Origin: Planctomycetota bacterium
GTDB taxonomy: Bacteria; Planctomycetota; Phycisphaerae; Sedimentisphaerales; Anaerobacaceae
NCBI GenBank assembly: GCA_022563885.1
Contig: JADFMM010000001.1
Span: 27,412-91,411, forward strand
Reading direction: 5' to 3'
Length of the DNA stretch: 64,000 nucleotides
Shown in pieces: positions 9,242 to 18,496 of the stretch. Both the position numbers and the translations under genes were made by a program. Position 1 is the stretch's first letter. The number at the start of each line of letters is the position of its first letter. The notes under the pieces were generated by a model. The model was not told where the DNA came from. It worked only from the letters and a program-made list of their open reading frames with translations, and did not search any database.

Positions 9242-11095
9242 TTATCTCGCGACAGCTCGTGTCGAGTGTGTCGGCTTTTCCCGCGGCCCAGGCGCACCGG
9301 TGATCGGGACCGTCTTTTTCAATTGGTGCACTCGCCGCATGACGCCCTCGGAAACGGGGCTTCCGTCGTAGAGATGAGGCGCTAGGAGAATCACCAGTTC
9401 CATGTTCTCCACGATCTCCTTCGATCTCCTGAACAGGCCGCCCACCCAGGGGAGATCCCCCAGAATGGGGATCTGGTCCCTTTGAGTCGTCTTTTCCTGC
9501 CGTCGCAAGCCACCCATGATCACAATCTCACCATCCCTCAGGAGCAAGGAGGTTTCTTCGCTCCGGCTGTCCACCACGGGCACGCCGCCGCTGCTTTCGC
9601 CGGTCCGAACGCTCTGCGTCGTTTTCACCTCCAGAAGAATGGTATTGTCCTCAGTGACTGTCGCAGTGACCTCCAGAGTCACACCCACATTCTTGAACTG
9701 GGTGGCCGCAAAAGAGCCTCCCGCCGAAAAGGACTGATTTTCGGTGTAGGGGATCTCCTCATTCGCCTCAATTTTCGCCGTCCTGCCGCTGAGAACCATG
9801 ACGCGGGGGCTCGCAATAATCTCCACATGTCGCTTTCGTTGAATCGCATGGACCACCGCACGCACCGTTCCGATAATTATGCTGAAATCGCCGCCGGCAC
9901 CGAGCGTGTTGAATGCCGTCGCAGTCCCCAAGGTTGCCGCACTCTCAACGGTCGTTGTGAGCCGCTCCGCATCGGCAGTGAGGTTCTGCCGATACAAGGC
10001 CGGACTGCGAACCTCCGTGAGCATGTCCCAGTTGATGCCGATTTCGCTGTCATTATCCAACTGCACCTCCAAGAGAACCACCTCCACCATGATCTGTTTA
10101 GGCATCTTGTCGGCGTTCCTGATCTGGGCCAGGAGGTGGCCCAAACTCTCTTGTGTGTCACTAACAATAATGGTGTTGGTTTCTGTGTTGGCCTGTACGC
10201 TGCCATACTGAGTCACCATCTTGGTCAGGATAGGGACAAGATTTTCGGCCTGCAAGAACCTTAGATTGACGGTCTCGATGGCCAGTCCCGCGGTCTGCCG
10301 GTCGATCTTCACGACTTCGTCTAGAATCAGGTTGACATTCTTGACCAGGTCGCAGACCACCAGAGAATTGGTGCGCTCCACCACTGAGATGGTACCGAAT
10401 TCAGAAAGCAGGGTGTCCAACGCTTCCTTTGCGCTCTTGGCCTCGATGTGCGTCAACAGGATGGGTTCCACGATCAACCCTGCCGTGGGTTGATCCAGCT
10501 TCGCGAGTTCGGCCAGCATGGCCTCCGCGTGGCTCAGCAGATCGCAGATAATAATCGTATTCGATTTGGGCACGATCACTATGTGACCGTTCTGAGAGGC
10601 GATATTCAAGAGCACCTCGGCGGCCTTCTGCGCGTCTAGGTAATTCAGTCTAACGGCCTTCACCGTCAAGGTCTTGATGGGCCGGTCCGCTTTTTCAATC
10701 TCTGCGACGATGCGTTTCAGGTTGTCACTCGTGTCGAAGACAACCAGCGTATTGCTTCCCTTTTGCGGCCGCATCCGCCCCGTTGGGGAACTCAAGCAGG
10801 CGAAGGCCTCGCTGGCGGCCTCCGCACTGATATAGCGCAGCTCTATCGTCTCTAGAAACAGTTCAGGAGCCAGCGTCGTGTCAGCCTTGGTGCTGGTGAG
10901 TCTCCTCAGTCCCTCTTCTGTGCTTTCTCTGTTCTTCCTGAGGATCGAGGCAAATGGGTTTCCTCTGCGGACTCGGGAGCCAGTGAGTCCCGGCCCAAGT
11001 TTTCCGTTCCCACTGCCCGATTGACCCCAGGCGATGTCCGCTCCCATCGACACGATGATGAGCCATAATCCAAGTCGTTTCAATGCCTCAATCAT
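9242..11095 (-). CDS. Secretin (GspD/PilQ-like outer-membrane channel)
   Basis: Outer-membrane ring through which a pilus or secreted protein passes. Product about 617 residues: signal peptide (MIEALKRLGLWLIIVSMGADIAWG), four tandem N-domain repeats each with a motif like NTLVVFDTSDNLKRIVAEI, NTIIICDLL, NSLVVCDLV and NTIIVSDTQ, then the C-terminal secretin domain (VDSRSEETSLLLRDGEIVIMGGL ... PILGDLPWVGGLFR). Start chosen at 11095: this ATG overlaps the pilO stop as ATGA and has AAGGAGG 10 bases upstream, while the longer in-frame start at 11149 would overlap pilO by 58 bases. It is the last gene of the pilus operon. GspD and PilQ cannot be told apart here. Confidence 0.92.
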   Translation of the reverse strand: MIEALKRLGLWLIIVSMGADIAWGQSGSGNGKLGPGLTGSRVRRGNPFASILRKNRESTEEGLRRLTSTKADTTLAPELFLETIELRYISAEAASEAFACLSSPTGRMRPQKGSNTLVVFDTSDNLKRIVAEIEKADRPIKTLTVKAVRLNYLDAQKAAEVLLNIASQNGHIVIVPKSNTIIICDLLSHAEAMLAELAKLDQPTAGLIVEPILLTHIEAKSAKEALDTLLSEFGTISVVERTNSLVVCDLVKNVNLILDEVVKIDRQTAGLAIETVNLRFLQAENLVPILTKMVTQYGSVQANTETNTIIVSDTQESLGHLLAQIRNADKMPKQIMVEVVLLEVQLDNDSEIGINWDMLTEVRSPALYRQNLTADAERLTTTVESAATLGTATAFNTLGAGGDFSIIIGTVRAVVHAIQRKRHVEIIASPRVMVLSGRTAKIEANEEIPYTENQSFSAGGSFAATQFKNVGVTLEVTATVTEDNTILLEVKTTQSVRTGESSGGVPVVDSRSEETSLLLRDGEIVIMGGLRRQEKTTQRDQIPILGDLPWVGGLFRRSKEIVENMELVILLAPHLYDGSPVSEGVMRRVHQLKKTVPITGAPGPREKPTHSTRAVAR

Positions 11096-11688
11096 TTTGA
11101 TGCGGCCTCCTTCTCCTGAATGACATAGATCGTCATGGCTATATTGCACACTAATCGACCTCCTTGTTCGTCAAGTACGCTCATGGTCAGTGAATGAATC
11201 CACATCTTGCGATCCCTCCCCTGCAATTTTTTGATGAAGGCCATCAAGCCGTTGTAGTCCCCGACGACCGATACTAGTGCCTCCACGGCATCTATGCTCC
11301 TGTCCCCAATCTCCTCGTCAAAAATGGAGAGCGGCTCGTCGGAAAAATCAACGGTCCTGACCCTGCAGTGATACTGTTCGGCCACGGCGCCAAACTCTTG
11401 AGCCAGCTCTCTGGCCTGCACGTAGGTAAAGAGGGTACCCCTCAGATCGTCAAACTGCTTATCGATTTCGTCGAGCATTTTGCGACGACGAAGCACCGTG
11501 TCCTTCAGCTGGTCCTTTTCCCGGGCAATCTCATCCAGGGCCGGTTCATACTTTTGCACGGCCCGCAAATACTTCACATGGGGGGCCACCACCCAGCTGT
11601 ACATAGCCACCGCCCCAATGAGAACGAGACCCGTCATCACCACGCCCGACGATGACCCATGGTAGTTCATAAATCGCTTCACTCGCAC
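11092..11688 (-). CDS. PilO/GspM-like inner-membrane alignment protein
   Basis: 198 residues: short cytoplasmic N-terminus, one membrane helix (about 15-34, SGVVMTGLVLIGAVAMYSWVV), a coiled stretch rich in E, K and R (about 45-95), then a periplasmic ferredoxin-like domain. This is the PilO/GspM layout. In type IV pili PilO pairs with PilN to link the cytoplasmic PilM ring to the secretin. Its neighbours are exactly PilMN upstream (27-base gap) and the secretin downstream (ATGA overlap). Sequence similarity in this family is low, so the call rests on topology and position. Confidence 0.78.
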   Translation of the reverse strand: MRVKRFMNYHGSSSGVVMTGLVLIGAVAMYSWVVAPHVKYLRAVQKYEPALDEIAREKDQLKDTVLRRRKMLDEIDKQFDDLRGTLFTYVQARELAQEFGAVAEQYHCRVRTVDFSDEPLSIFDEEIGDRSIDAVEALVSVVGDYNGLMAFIKKLQGRDRKMWIHSLTMSVLDEQGGRLVCNIAMTIYVIQEKEAASK

Positions 11689-11715
11689 TCCTGCGACTGT
11701 CTGTCTCGATACAGG

Positions 11716-13284
11716 TTAGATTCCCGATGTGGCCACTACCTTGCAGAGAATTTGATAGTTCACCACACTCTCCTCGTCCTTATCCTGTTCCGTGTTCGTG
11801 ATCTTCGCCTCGACTACATGGTCGGACTTGTTCAATCGGTTCGCAAAGGTGGTGACCAAATTGACATTTCTGGCCTGACCATCGATCACGACGGCCTGTT
11901 CATGTCCGCTTTCCAGTTTCGTGATACACAGGTCGTCCGGAGTCATGTCCCTGACATCGGCCAGGAACCCGCTCCAGTTGACCTCTAACCGAGAATCCAA
12001 GATCTCTTTAAGCCGTTTCGGTACCTTGGACATCCACTCGATGCGTGCTTCCAGTTCTCTGCGGGTATCGACCATCATGGCCGTGTTGGACAGACCCGTT
12101 TGCGAGCGTTTTTCGGCAATACTCTGTCGCGTTTCATCTGTTTTGGCCATGAGGCCCCTGACGGCCAGCCCCATTAAAATCAGGATGACAGCAGCAGCCA
12201 CGGCCGCATACAAGACGTTCTTCTTGGCAAGCTTGAGGCGGATGATGGCCACGGGCAAGAGGTTGACCTGCGGAATACCGGGCGTCTCCCTGAGGAGCCG
12301 CAGGGCGTGTCCAATGGCGGCGACAGAGGTGTCCTGAATGGACACATTCTCCCTAACCTCCAATTCCAGGGCATCACCGATATTTTCGGTCGAAATCACC
12401 TCACATTTGGCGCCGCCCGTCACCTTTTCGAGTTGGGCCGGGAAATTGTCCGTCAGCGGAAATTGTGTGTCGGTGACGACTTTGATTTCCCAGGGCAAGG
12501 CGCTGTCCGGGACTTCAATCTCATAGTACTGCAGGATCGCGTTGATCTCCTGCTCTAGTTGCCGTCCGAGTTTCTCGGGATTCCGTTTGAGTTCCGCGAT
12601 GTCTCGAAGGCGGACATAGTCCACGGCATGCCGCCGAAAAACACAGAGTATCAACTGGTCGTCTCGAAAGAAGACAAAGAGGAGGTTGCAGCCAAACCGA
12701 CTGGCGATCCGGCGTTCGTACAGGGCACGAGCGAGCCCCATCAGGCCAGGCTCCACCACGTCCACGTCCACACGGGCATGGCGACAGACCCGGACCAGCG
12801 CATCGACCTTTTTTGAGTCGGTCCCCACGGCCAGGAGGCGTCCCGGGCCGTTTGACGGGTTTAGACCGGTATAGTCCCAGAGCACCTCCACCCCGGCTAA
12901 GGCCACACACTGTTTGATCTCCCGCTCAACGTACTGTCCAATGTTGGAGGGTGTACTCTTCGGCAACTGGATCGTCTGCACCAGCTGAGGCTTGACGGAG
13001 AGAGACAGCACCGTCTGAGAGATTGTCCATCGTTTGCAGAAACCCCTCACCTCAGCAATCGCTTTCTGCAGAGCCACGGGATCCATGATTTGACCGTCTT
13101 TAATGCACGCGGCAGGGACAGGTGCTCGCATCGCCTTAATGAGCACTGAGACATCACCTTGCTGCTTCACCATGGCCATACTGATTTCCGTCTCCGTGAT
13201 GTCCACACCCAACGTGATTCTGCGTCGTCCACGCACTACCTTCTTCTTAGGGCGTGCCCCGGTTTTCTTCAAGAGCAGTTTCAT
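11716..13284 (-). CDS. PilM-PilN fusion protein (GspL-like)
   Basis: 522 residues. The N-terminal 340 or so form an actin-like PilM domain (ITLGVDITETEISMAMV at 23-39; LAVGTDSKKVDALV). After NLLP comes one membrane helix (about 366-388, VLYAAVAAAVILILMGLAVRG), then a PilN-like coiled and ferredoxin domain (KTDETRQSIAEKR ... ITKLESG ... VVDAKITNTEQ-like end). In most type IV pilus operons these are two genes; a single chain resembles GspL of type II secretion. It overlaps the preceding minor pilin gene by ATGA and is followed by pilO, keeping the M-N-O order. Role: inner-membrane assembly platform coupling the ATPase to the secretin. Confidence 0.85.
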   Translation of the reverse strand: MKLLLKKTGARPKKKVVRGRRRITLGVDITETEISMAMVKQQGDVSVLIKAMRAPVPAACIKDGQIMDPVALQKAIAEVRGFCKRWTISQTVLSLSVKPQLVQTIQLPKSTPSNIGQYVEREIKQCVALAGVEVLWDYTGLNPSNGPGRLLAVGTDSKKVDALVRVCRHARVDVDVVEPGLMGLARALYERRIASRFGCNLLFVFFRDDQLILCVFRRHAVDYVRLRDIAELKRNPEKLGRQLEQEINAILQYYEIEVPDSALPWEIKVVTDTQFPLTDNFPAQLEKVTGGAKCEVISTENIGDALELEVRENVSIQDTSVAAIGHALRLLRETPGIPQVNLLPVAIIRLKLAKKNVLYAAVAAAVILILMGLAVRGLMAKTDETRQSIAEKRSQTGLSNTAMMVDTRRELEARIEWMSKVPKRLKEILDSRLEVNWSGFLADVRDMTPDDLCITKLESGHEQAVVIDGQARNVNLVTTFANRLNKSDHVVEAKITNTEQDKDEESVVNYQILCKVVATSGI

Positions 13285-13697
13285 TCGTTGATCCTCAGTG
13301 TGTCGATGCGAACGACGTGGGGCGGTCCCGAGGCTGCGATGGTCACATCCGCCGATACTCTCGCCATGTAGTTCTGACCGGTTGTCCCGGTTGATTCAAT
13401 CGTGCCGCCGCTGACGGTCACGGTGTAGGTCCCATTGTTAAAGCTCCTGTTGGTGAATCCTGTCGTCCAACTCGAATCGTTGCGGATCTCGTACAACGCG
13501 TCATTCAGTCCCGCCTCGGCCTGTGCCAGCGCCTCCGCCGCGTAGACTTGATTTTGCATCAACTGGATCTCCTCCGTGTTCATTTCCAAGATGGCCATGA
13601 CAATCGTCGCCAGAAAAGCAATCACGAACACGACCATGATCAGAGCGGACCCCTCTTTTCGACACATTGGCCATTCCATCGCTAACCTGATCCCCAT
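13281..13697 (-). CDS. PilX/GspK-like minor pilin
   Basis: 138 residues with an N-terminal KEGSALIMVVFVIAFLATIVMAI segment. This is the PilX-type signature, with Gly before SALIM as the processing site and a hydrophobic helix, followed by NQVYAAEALAQAEAGLNDALYEI, typical of PilX/GspK proteins. The remainder is a short beta-rich domain. The stop overlaps the PilMN start by four bases (ATGA), so the two are translationally coupled. It probably primes pilus or pseudopilus assembly. The family is poorly conserved, and the assignment rests on the N-terminus and operon position. Confidence 0.78.
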   Translation of the reverse strand: MGIRLAMEWPMCRKEGSALIMVVFVIAFLATIVMAILEMNTEEIQLMQNQVYAAEALAQAEAGLNDALYEIRNDSSWTTGFTNRSFNNGTYTVTVSGGTIESTGTTGQNYMARVSADVTIAASGPPHVVRIDTLRINE

Positions 13698-13997
13698 GGC
13701 GCCTTCGCTAAAAATAACACTCTCCCACGACGAGCGAACTCTACTCGCTACACGTCAGCGCTTGCTTCGGCATCCGGCGCGGTGAGCCTTATCTGACGTC
13801 AATCGATTATGAGTGCGACCTAGAAATCTTGCGACGAGAAGGAGCCGCAAGGCGTTGGTCCAATTCCTATCGGACGCGAGTTCTGCTACTGCAGGAATAA
13901 AGATCAAACTCCCTCTCACCGTCCTATATTTTCTTGGCCCTGTCACACGTCCGGAGCGTCTCAAGCGGAAAACTCAGGCTCCCAGCGGCCCGTTTCG
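13698..13997. other. 300-bp gap inside the pilus operon, no gene recognised
   Basis: Lies between the PilV-like gene and the PilX-like gene, where related operons often encode a PilW/GspJ minor pilin. The minus strand has a 69-codon open stretch (13755-13964), but it lacks the Gly-x-x-LIE prepilin signature and reads as low-information sequence. No hairpin with a T-run was seen. Either a pilW gene was lost here or the gap holds a promoter for the downstream half of the operon. Confidence 0.5.
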
Positions 13998-14450
13998 CTA
14001 GGCGACGCGTTTCGCGCAAAGCGTGGTAAGCGTGATCACGACTTCGGAAGCGCTGAGGGTGCTGTCCCCATTGCGGTCGAACCCAACCGCCACGGAAATG
14101 GTCTTGAGGGCGGAGTCGCCATCGTCAGTCACATTGCACAGGTAGGAGCCATCCAGCACCACATTGCTCGCCGATGTCGATGTCGAAAAACTATAGATGA
14201 GTTTGATCTTGATCTCATCCAGCTTGGCCTGGGCCAGAGTGAGGCTCCTCGTTTTCTGGTCGACAATGCGTGCCGTGACCTGCCCCACGGTAAGAGCCTT
14301 GAGAATGGGAATCAAGCTGGTCAACAGCAGCGCCGAGGCCACGACCACTTCGATGAGGGTGACGCCCAAACGGCGCCTCATGGAACGGTTCAGCCGCGGG
14401 CGCTTGACATGAAGAGTGCGCCACCCATGCATGATCAACTCGTCGTGCAC
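13998..14450 (-). CDS. PilV/GspI-like minor pilin
   Basis: 150 residues with the prepilin signature RRRLG|VTLIEVVVASALLLTSLIPILKAL (cleavage after Gly, Glu at +5). The rest is a short beta-rich domain with FDRNGDSTLSASEVV, an acidic loop resembling a calcium-binding DxNxDxxxS element. The start is uncertain. GTG at 14450 overlaps the end of the gspH-like gene, ATG at 14432 lies just after its stop, and an internal ATG (residue 24) would give the most usual six-residue leader, MRRRLG. It belongs to the pilus operon and is followed by a 300-base gap. Confidence 0.82.
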   Translation of the reverse strand: MHDELIMHGWRTLHVKRPRLNRSMRRRLGVTLIEVVVASALLLTSLIPILKALTVGQVTARIVDQKTRSLTLAQAKLDEIKIKLIYSFSTSTSASNVVLDGSYLCNVTDDGDSALKTISVAVGFDRNGDSTLSASEVVITLTTLCAKRVA

Positions 14451-14902
14451 AAAACATGACCGGTAGCGGAAGTGATCGTGAGAGTAAATGTTTTCCCGTT
14501 GGCTGAAACGGTGATCTCCGTCCCGCTGCCCGATTTCAGGTTACCGAGGGGTCCGAAGTCGAAATGGGTGTAGCCGGAACAGGTGACCGTCACATTGGGT
14601 GCGAACGAAAAAGAATCGACGACACTGCTCGTATCGAGGTTCTTGATGTCATAGCCGGTGTAGGGGGAGGACCCTGTCATAACCACCTGGTAGCCTTGGG
14701 TATTCGAAGCCGCGTCCCGCAGCGCCATCGACCGCGACCGTCTCAGATCGGTGACGAGTTTGCGTGCCACGCCATTGGCCGCCTTTTGATGCACCGCGCC
14801 GAACTGCAGACGTGGAACCGCGATAAAAGCAAAAGCACCGACGATCGCCACGACCACGATCAACTCCACCAACGTATAGGCATTCTGATGTTTCAAGAGC
14901 AC
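14435..14902 (-). CDS. GspH/FimT-like pseudopilin
   Basis: 155 residues. The prepilin N-terminus is NAYTLVELIVVVAIVGAFAFIAVPRL, where the usual Gly at the cleavage site is replaced by Ala (A|YTLVEL), which prepilin peptidases tolerate less well. It is followed by the GspH pattern NGVARKLVTDLRRSRSMALRDAA. The C-terminal beta domain ends in GHVLCTTS. It overlaps the next gene by 16 bases if that gene starts at 14450. In type II secretion GspH is a minor tip pseudopilin; in pili FimT plays the same part. Confidence 0.82.
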   Translation of the reverse strand: MLLKHQNAYTLVELIVVVAIVGAFAFIAVPRLQFGAVHQKAANGVARKLVTDLRRSRSMALRDAASNTQGYQVVMTGSSPYTGYDIKNLDTSSVVDSFSFAPNVTVTCSGYTHFDFGPLGNLKSGSGTEITVSANGKTFTLTITSATGHVLCTTS

Positions 14903-14991
14903 GCGTCCAGGAACAAGGGGACGCCTTTAACTTCAGGCCGTCCCCGGGCTTTGCTTGATGTGTCCCATGCGAAAGTACGATCGGTCACAGA

Positions 14992-15312
14992 CTAGTGGCC
15001 GTGCTCCGCCACGCGGTGCGATGTCGTGTTATAGGTATAGGCCGTCGCGTGGGGACAGGCAGGCTCACCGTCCGGGAAGTAATTGGCATCGCCGGTGATG
15101 TTGATCAGCGCCGCGGGCCAGGATCCAGTCGTGGCATAGTAGAGTTCAATCTGCGAGTTGAGCAGATCAACGTTGGTGTCGCAGGCATTGTTCTTGGCCG
15201 TGGTCGAACTCTGACCGATGCGGGGAATCGCCACAAAGGCCAGCGCCCCTAGAATGAGTACGACAACCAACAATTCAACAAGGGTAAAACCCAGTTTCGT
15301 ACGACAACGCAT
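14992..15312 (-). CDS. GspG/PilA-like major pilin or pseudopilin
   Basis: 106 residues. Start set at 15312, where ATG is preceded by AAGGAGAACACC, a strong ribosome binding site; the open frame extends 20 codons further upstream without one. The prepilin signature is KLGFTLVELLVVVLILGALAFVAIPRIG. It is followed by the GspG-like segment ACDTNVDLLNSQIELYYATTGSWP, and ends with CPHATAYTYNTTSHRVAEHGH. The strong RBS and the 141-base gap before it suggest a separately boosted, highly expressed major subunit. It is a short protein with the disulfide-capable Cys pair typical of small planctomycete pilins. Confidence 0.87.
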   Translation of the reverse strand: MRCRTKLGFTLVELLVVVLILGALAFVAIPRIGQSSTTAKNNACDTNVDLLNSQIELYYATTGSWPAALINITGDANYFPDGEPACPHATAYTYNTTSHRVAEHGH

Positions 15313-15453
15313 GGTGTTCTCCTTATGCAGAAAAATAGAAACTTTTTTTGCCGGTGCATTCAAAACAGACATTCCGGAACTCGCTTGTTAACATGACCTG
15401 TATCGACATTAGCACCCGACCACTTTACCCAAAAAACGGAAAGCATCGCCTCA

Positions 15454-16647
15454 TTAAATGTGATTCATATAATCAAACATCGGTAGGTAGACGCCGAGTA
15501 GAATGACGCCGATCAGGCTTCCCATGCCCAGCGTGAGCGCAGGTTCCAGCTTGATCAGCAGACTCTGAACCGTCCTGTCGATGTCTTTGTCCAAAAACTC
15601 CGCCCCTTTGTTCAACATTTCCGGCAGCACGCCCGCCTGCTCTCCGGAGTCCGCCATCTGGATGACCACGGGGGGGAAGATAGCGTGTGCCTTAAAGGAC
15701 TTGGCCACGGAGCTACCCGTCCGGATGGCCTCCTTCATTTCGTCGATAATGCCACTCATCTGCACATTATCGACCACGAGCCGGGCACCATCCAAGGCCT
15801 CTAGCAGAGGCACGCCAACCGACACCAGGGTGGCAAAGGTCCTGACGAAACGAGCCACAACGATCATTCGGTTGAGTTTGCCAAATATCGGAAGGGAAAG
15901 TTTAATCCGGTCCACGCTGGCACGAATGTTGGGCTCGCGAAGAAGCCGTTTGGCGATAAAGACCACCGCAACGATCCCCCCGATCACCAAGGGCCACCAC
16001 TTCGTGGCAATCTCACTCAGCACGATGAGGAACAGCGTAGGCCCCGGTAAGGCAACGTTCATACGTCCATAAATCTGGGAGAACATGGGCACCACGAAGA
16101 TGATCAGTCCGGTGATGACAAGTATGCACACCACCGACACGACGGCAGGATACACAAAGGCCGCCTTGATCTTCTCTTTGAGTTCGAGACGTTTCTCGAG
16201 ATAGACAGCGCTCATCTCCAAGGATTTGACAAGTTGCCCGCCCGTTTCGCCGGCCTCGATCATACCCAGGAAAAAACTGGAGAAGATCTCTTCATAGGGC
16301 TCGAAGGCCTTTTTCAGGCTCGTGCCCGTCTCAACACTCTGTCGGACCTCTCCCAGAATCTGCCGGAGCGCATGGTTCTCGGACTGTTCCTCCAGGGTCT
16401 CCAGGCACTTTAACACGCTGAGACCGGCAGAGTACATCCCGGAAAACTTAAACGTAAAGGCGACGATTTCTTTCTGACTGACGCGTGTCGTACGCTGCCT
16501 CGCTTCTTTCTCCTTGCGGGCTTTTACCAGCGAATAGCCGATTTTCGTCAACTCTTCTCGCAGATGGCTGACACTGTTGACGTTGGAGTACGTCCCCGAC
16601 AGCTTGTTCCCGTTTTCGTCTTTTGCGATGTACCAGTAGGACGACAT
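15454..16647 (-). CDS. PilC/GspF inner-membrane platform protein
   Basis: 397 residues with the duplicated T2SSF domain. The first copy includes FTFKFSGMYSAGLSVLKCLETLEEQSEN; the second includes RFVRTFATLVSVGVPLLEALDGARLVVDN with the GEQAGVLPEML motif. There are three membrane helices (about 170-190, 217-238, 370-392). It is the polytopic platform that the PilB ATPase turns. The start codon overlaps the pilB stop by one base (TAATG), so the two are translationally coupled. No second platform gene is present in the window. Confidence 0.94.
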   Translation of the reverse strand: MSSYWYIAKDENGNKLSGTYSNVNSVSHLREELTKIGYSLVKARKEKEARQRTTRVSQKEIVAFTFKFSGMYSAGLSVLKCLETLEEQSENHALRQILGEVRQSVETGTSLKKAFEPYEEIFSSFFLGMIEAGETGGQLVKSLEMSAVYLEKRLELKEKIKAAFVYPAVVSVVCILVITGLIIFVVPMFSQIYGRMNVALPGPTLFLIVLSEIATKWWPLVIGGIVAVVFIAKRLLREPNIRASVDRIKLSLPIFGKLNRMIVVARFVRTFATLVSVGVPLLEALDGARLVVDNVQMSGIIDEMKEAIRTGSSVAKSFKAHAIFPPVVIQMADSGEQAGVLPEMLNKGAEFLDKDIDRTVQSLLIKLEPALTLGMGSLIGVILLGVYLPMFDYMNHI

Positions 16648-18353
16648 TATTTCTCTTTGATGTCAATCACGCGTGAGATTTCATCGATGGTCGTGACACC
16701 GTCCAACACGGCGCTCTTACTGCTGGCAGCCAACGTCTTCATGCCTTCTTTCACTGCCTGCTCTCTGATAACGTCGTTGTTTTCACCCTGCACGATCAGC
16801 CTTCGTATGGCAGGTGACACCTGGAGGATCTCATAGATGCTCTTGCGTCCCTTGAATCCTGTTTCGTTGCAGTCGTTGCATCCGCTCCCCTTATACAATT
16901 TCGGTCCTTTGGCTTTCTGGTTAGCGGACGCCTTGTAGTTGAGCAGGGAAAGGTCACGTTTGACCGTTTTAATGGGCTTGCGGCATTTGGGGCAGAATAC
17001 CCGGATCAGTCGTTGTGCCACAGCACCCGTGAGTGCGGAGCCCACCAGGAAAGGAGGCACGCCAATATTGACCAAACGAGAGATGGCGCCCACAGCATCG
17101 TTGGTGTGAAGTGTACTCAGCACCAAGTGGCCGGTTAACGCGGCGCTCACGGCTATCTCGGCCGTTTCGAGATCGCGAATCTCACCGATCAGGATGATGT
17201 CCGGGTCTTGTCTAAGGATGCTCCGCAAAGCCGACGCAAAGGTCATGCCTGCCGCCGGTTTTATCTGCACCTGGGTGATGCCTTCCAGACGGTACTCGAC
17301 CGGATCCTCAACGGTCACGATGTTTCTCTCGGGCGTATTCACCAATTGCAGTAAGGAGTAGAGTGTCGTGGTTTTGCCACTCCCGGTCGGGCCCGTGATC
17401 AGAATCATGCCATAGGGATTGGCGGCAAGCTCTCGTAAGCGCTGATTGTCTTGCGGGTGGGTCACCACAGAGTCCAGATTCCACTTGTTCGAGGACTTGT
17501 CGAGAATACGAATGACGATCTTTTCGCCACCCACGGCGGGCAACGAGGAGATACGTAGGTCATACTCCTTGCCGCCATGGCGGACCGACATGTGACCATC
17601 TTGCGGAACACGCTTCTCGGAGATGTCCATCTCGGCCATGATCTTGATGTGAGACACGACTTCGTGCTTGACGGACGCAGGGACGGTGATGGCACTGCGC
17701 AGGAGGCCGTCCACACGATATCGAACTCGGACATCCGCTTCCTGAGGCTCGATATGAATGTCACTGGCACCGGTATCGATAGCACCGCGGATGACCGAGG
17801 CCACCAGTTTGGTGACCGGATCATCCGCGACCCTCTCAGAGACCTGCTCTTTGCGGTCATCCACTTCCTCCGCTTGGTCCTCCTTCAAGCGCATCGACGC
17901 GATGGCCTGCTTGGTGACACTGGCCACGTCGAAGTGGAAGTGAATGGCCTGACGGATCGCAGTGGGGGTCGCAGCCACGGGTACAATCTTGTAACCCGTC
18001 TTCATTTCAATCTGGTCACGGACCACCAAGTTCATGGGAGATGCCATCGCCAGGATCAGCTTGTTGTCCTCACGTTTTACCGGAATCAGCGTATGGCGGT
18101 TGGCCACCTCGTAGGACACGAGGTGGGCAACCACAGGATCAATCGCATCCGGCGCCAGATTGAGAAACTCGATCTGGTTGCTCCCGGCCACCAACCGCAG
18201 CATCTGGTCCTCATTGACGTAATGCTCATTCTTGAGGATGTTCAAAATGCTAAGACCGGACGCTTCATGCTCCTTGAGCACGTCTGCCAAGACATCTGGG
18301 TCCAGCATTTGCTCCTTTTCCAGGAAATCTAGAATGGGATCTTGCATTGCCAT
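16647..18353 (-). CDS. PilB/GspE assembly ATPase
   Basis: Hexameric ATPase that powers extension of the pilus or pseudopilus. About 568 residues: N-terminal MshEN-like domain (about 20-150), Walker A GPTGSGKTTTLYS, Asp box and Walker B DPDIILIGEIRDLETA, His box LSTLHTNDA, and a tetracysteine zinc site (FCPKCRKP ... GSGCNDCNETG) as in PilB and GspE. Start chosen at ATG 18353 (MAMQDPILDFLE), which has GGAGAGG about 12 bases upstream; a TTG start at 18386 would also keep the frame. It is the first gene of the operon. No retraction ATPase (PilT) or prepilin peptidase lies in the window. Confidence 0.94.
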   Translation of the reverse strand: MAMQDPILDFLEKEQMLDPDVLADVLKEHEASGLSILNILKNEHYVNEDQMLRLVAGSNQIEFLNLAPDAIDPVVAHLVSYEVANRHTLIPVKREDNKLILAMASPMNLVVRDQIEMKTGYKIVPVAATPTAIRQAIHFHFDVASVTKQAIASMRLKEDQAEEVDDRKEQVSERVADDPVTKLVASVIRGAIDTGASDIHIEPQEADVRVRYRVDGLLRSAITVPASVKHEVVSHIKIMAEMDISEKRVPQDGHMSVRHGGKEYDLRISSLPAVGGEKIVIRILDKSSNKWNLDSVVTHPQDNQRLRELAANPYGMILITGPTGSGKTTTLYSLLQLVNTPERNIVTVEDPVEYRLEGITQVQIKPAAGMTFASALRSILRQDPDIILIGEIRDLETAEIAVSAALTGHLVLSTLHTNDAVGAISRLVNIGVPPFLVGSALTGAVAQRLIRVFCPKCRKPIKTVKRDLSLLNYKASANQKAKGPKLYKGSGCNDCNETGFKGRKSIYEILQVSPAIRRLIVQGENNDVIREQAVKEGMKTLAASSKSAVLDGVTTIDEISRVIDIKEK

Positions 18354-18446
18354 ACCAAAGTATAACCTCTCCATCGGGACCGGCAAGAAAACAGCGACTT
18401 CGGTGTTACAATCCTGACTGCGATAGCAGCATCATGAAAGAACCAC

Positions 18447-18496
18447 AAAATAACTTGGACTTTTGCATGCCCAATTTACTGAGTGCCGATCCCTTA
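18447..18496. repeat. Internally deleted copy of the 180-bp element
   Basis: The left part reads AAATAACTTGGACTTTTG then CATGCCCAATT, matching the end of the full element. After only a few more bases comes TGCCGATCCCTTA, the opposite terminus. The whole middle (about 130 bp) is absent. It lies upstream of pilB, about 95 bases before its start. From here to about 18830 no gene or structure could be supported. Confidence 0.6.
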
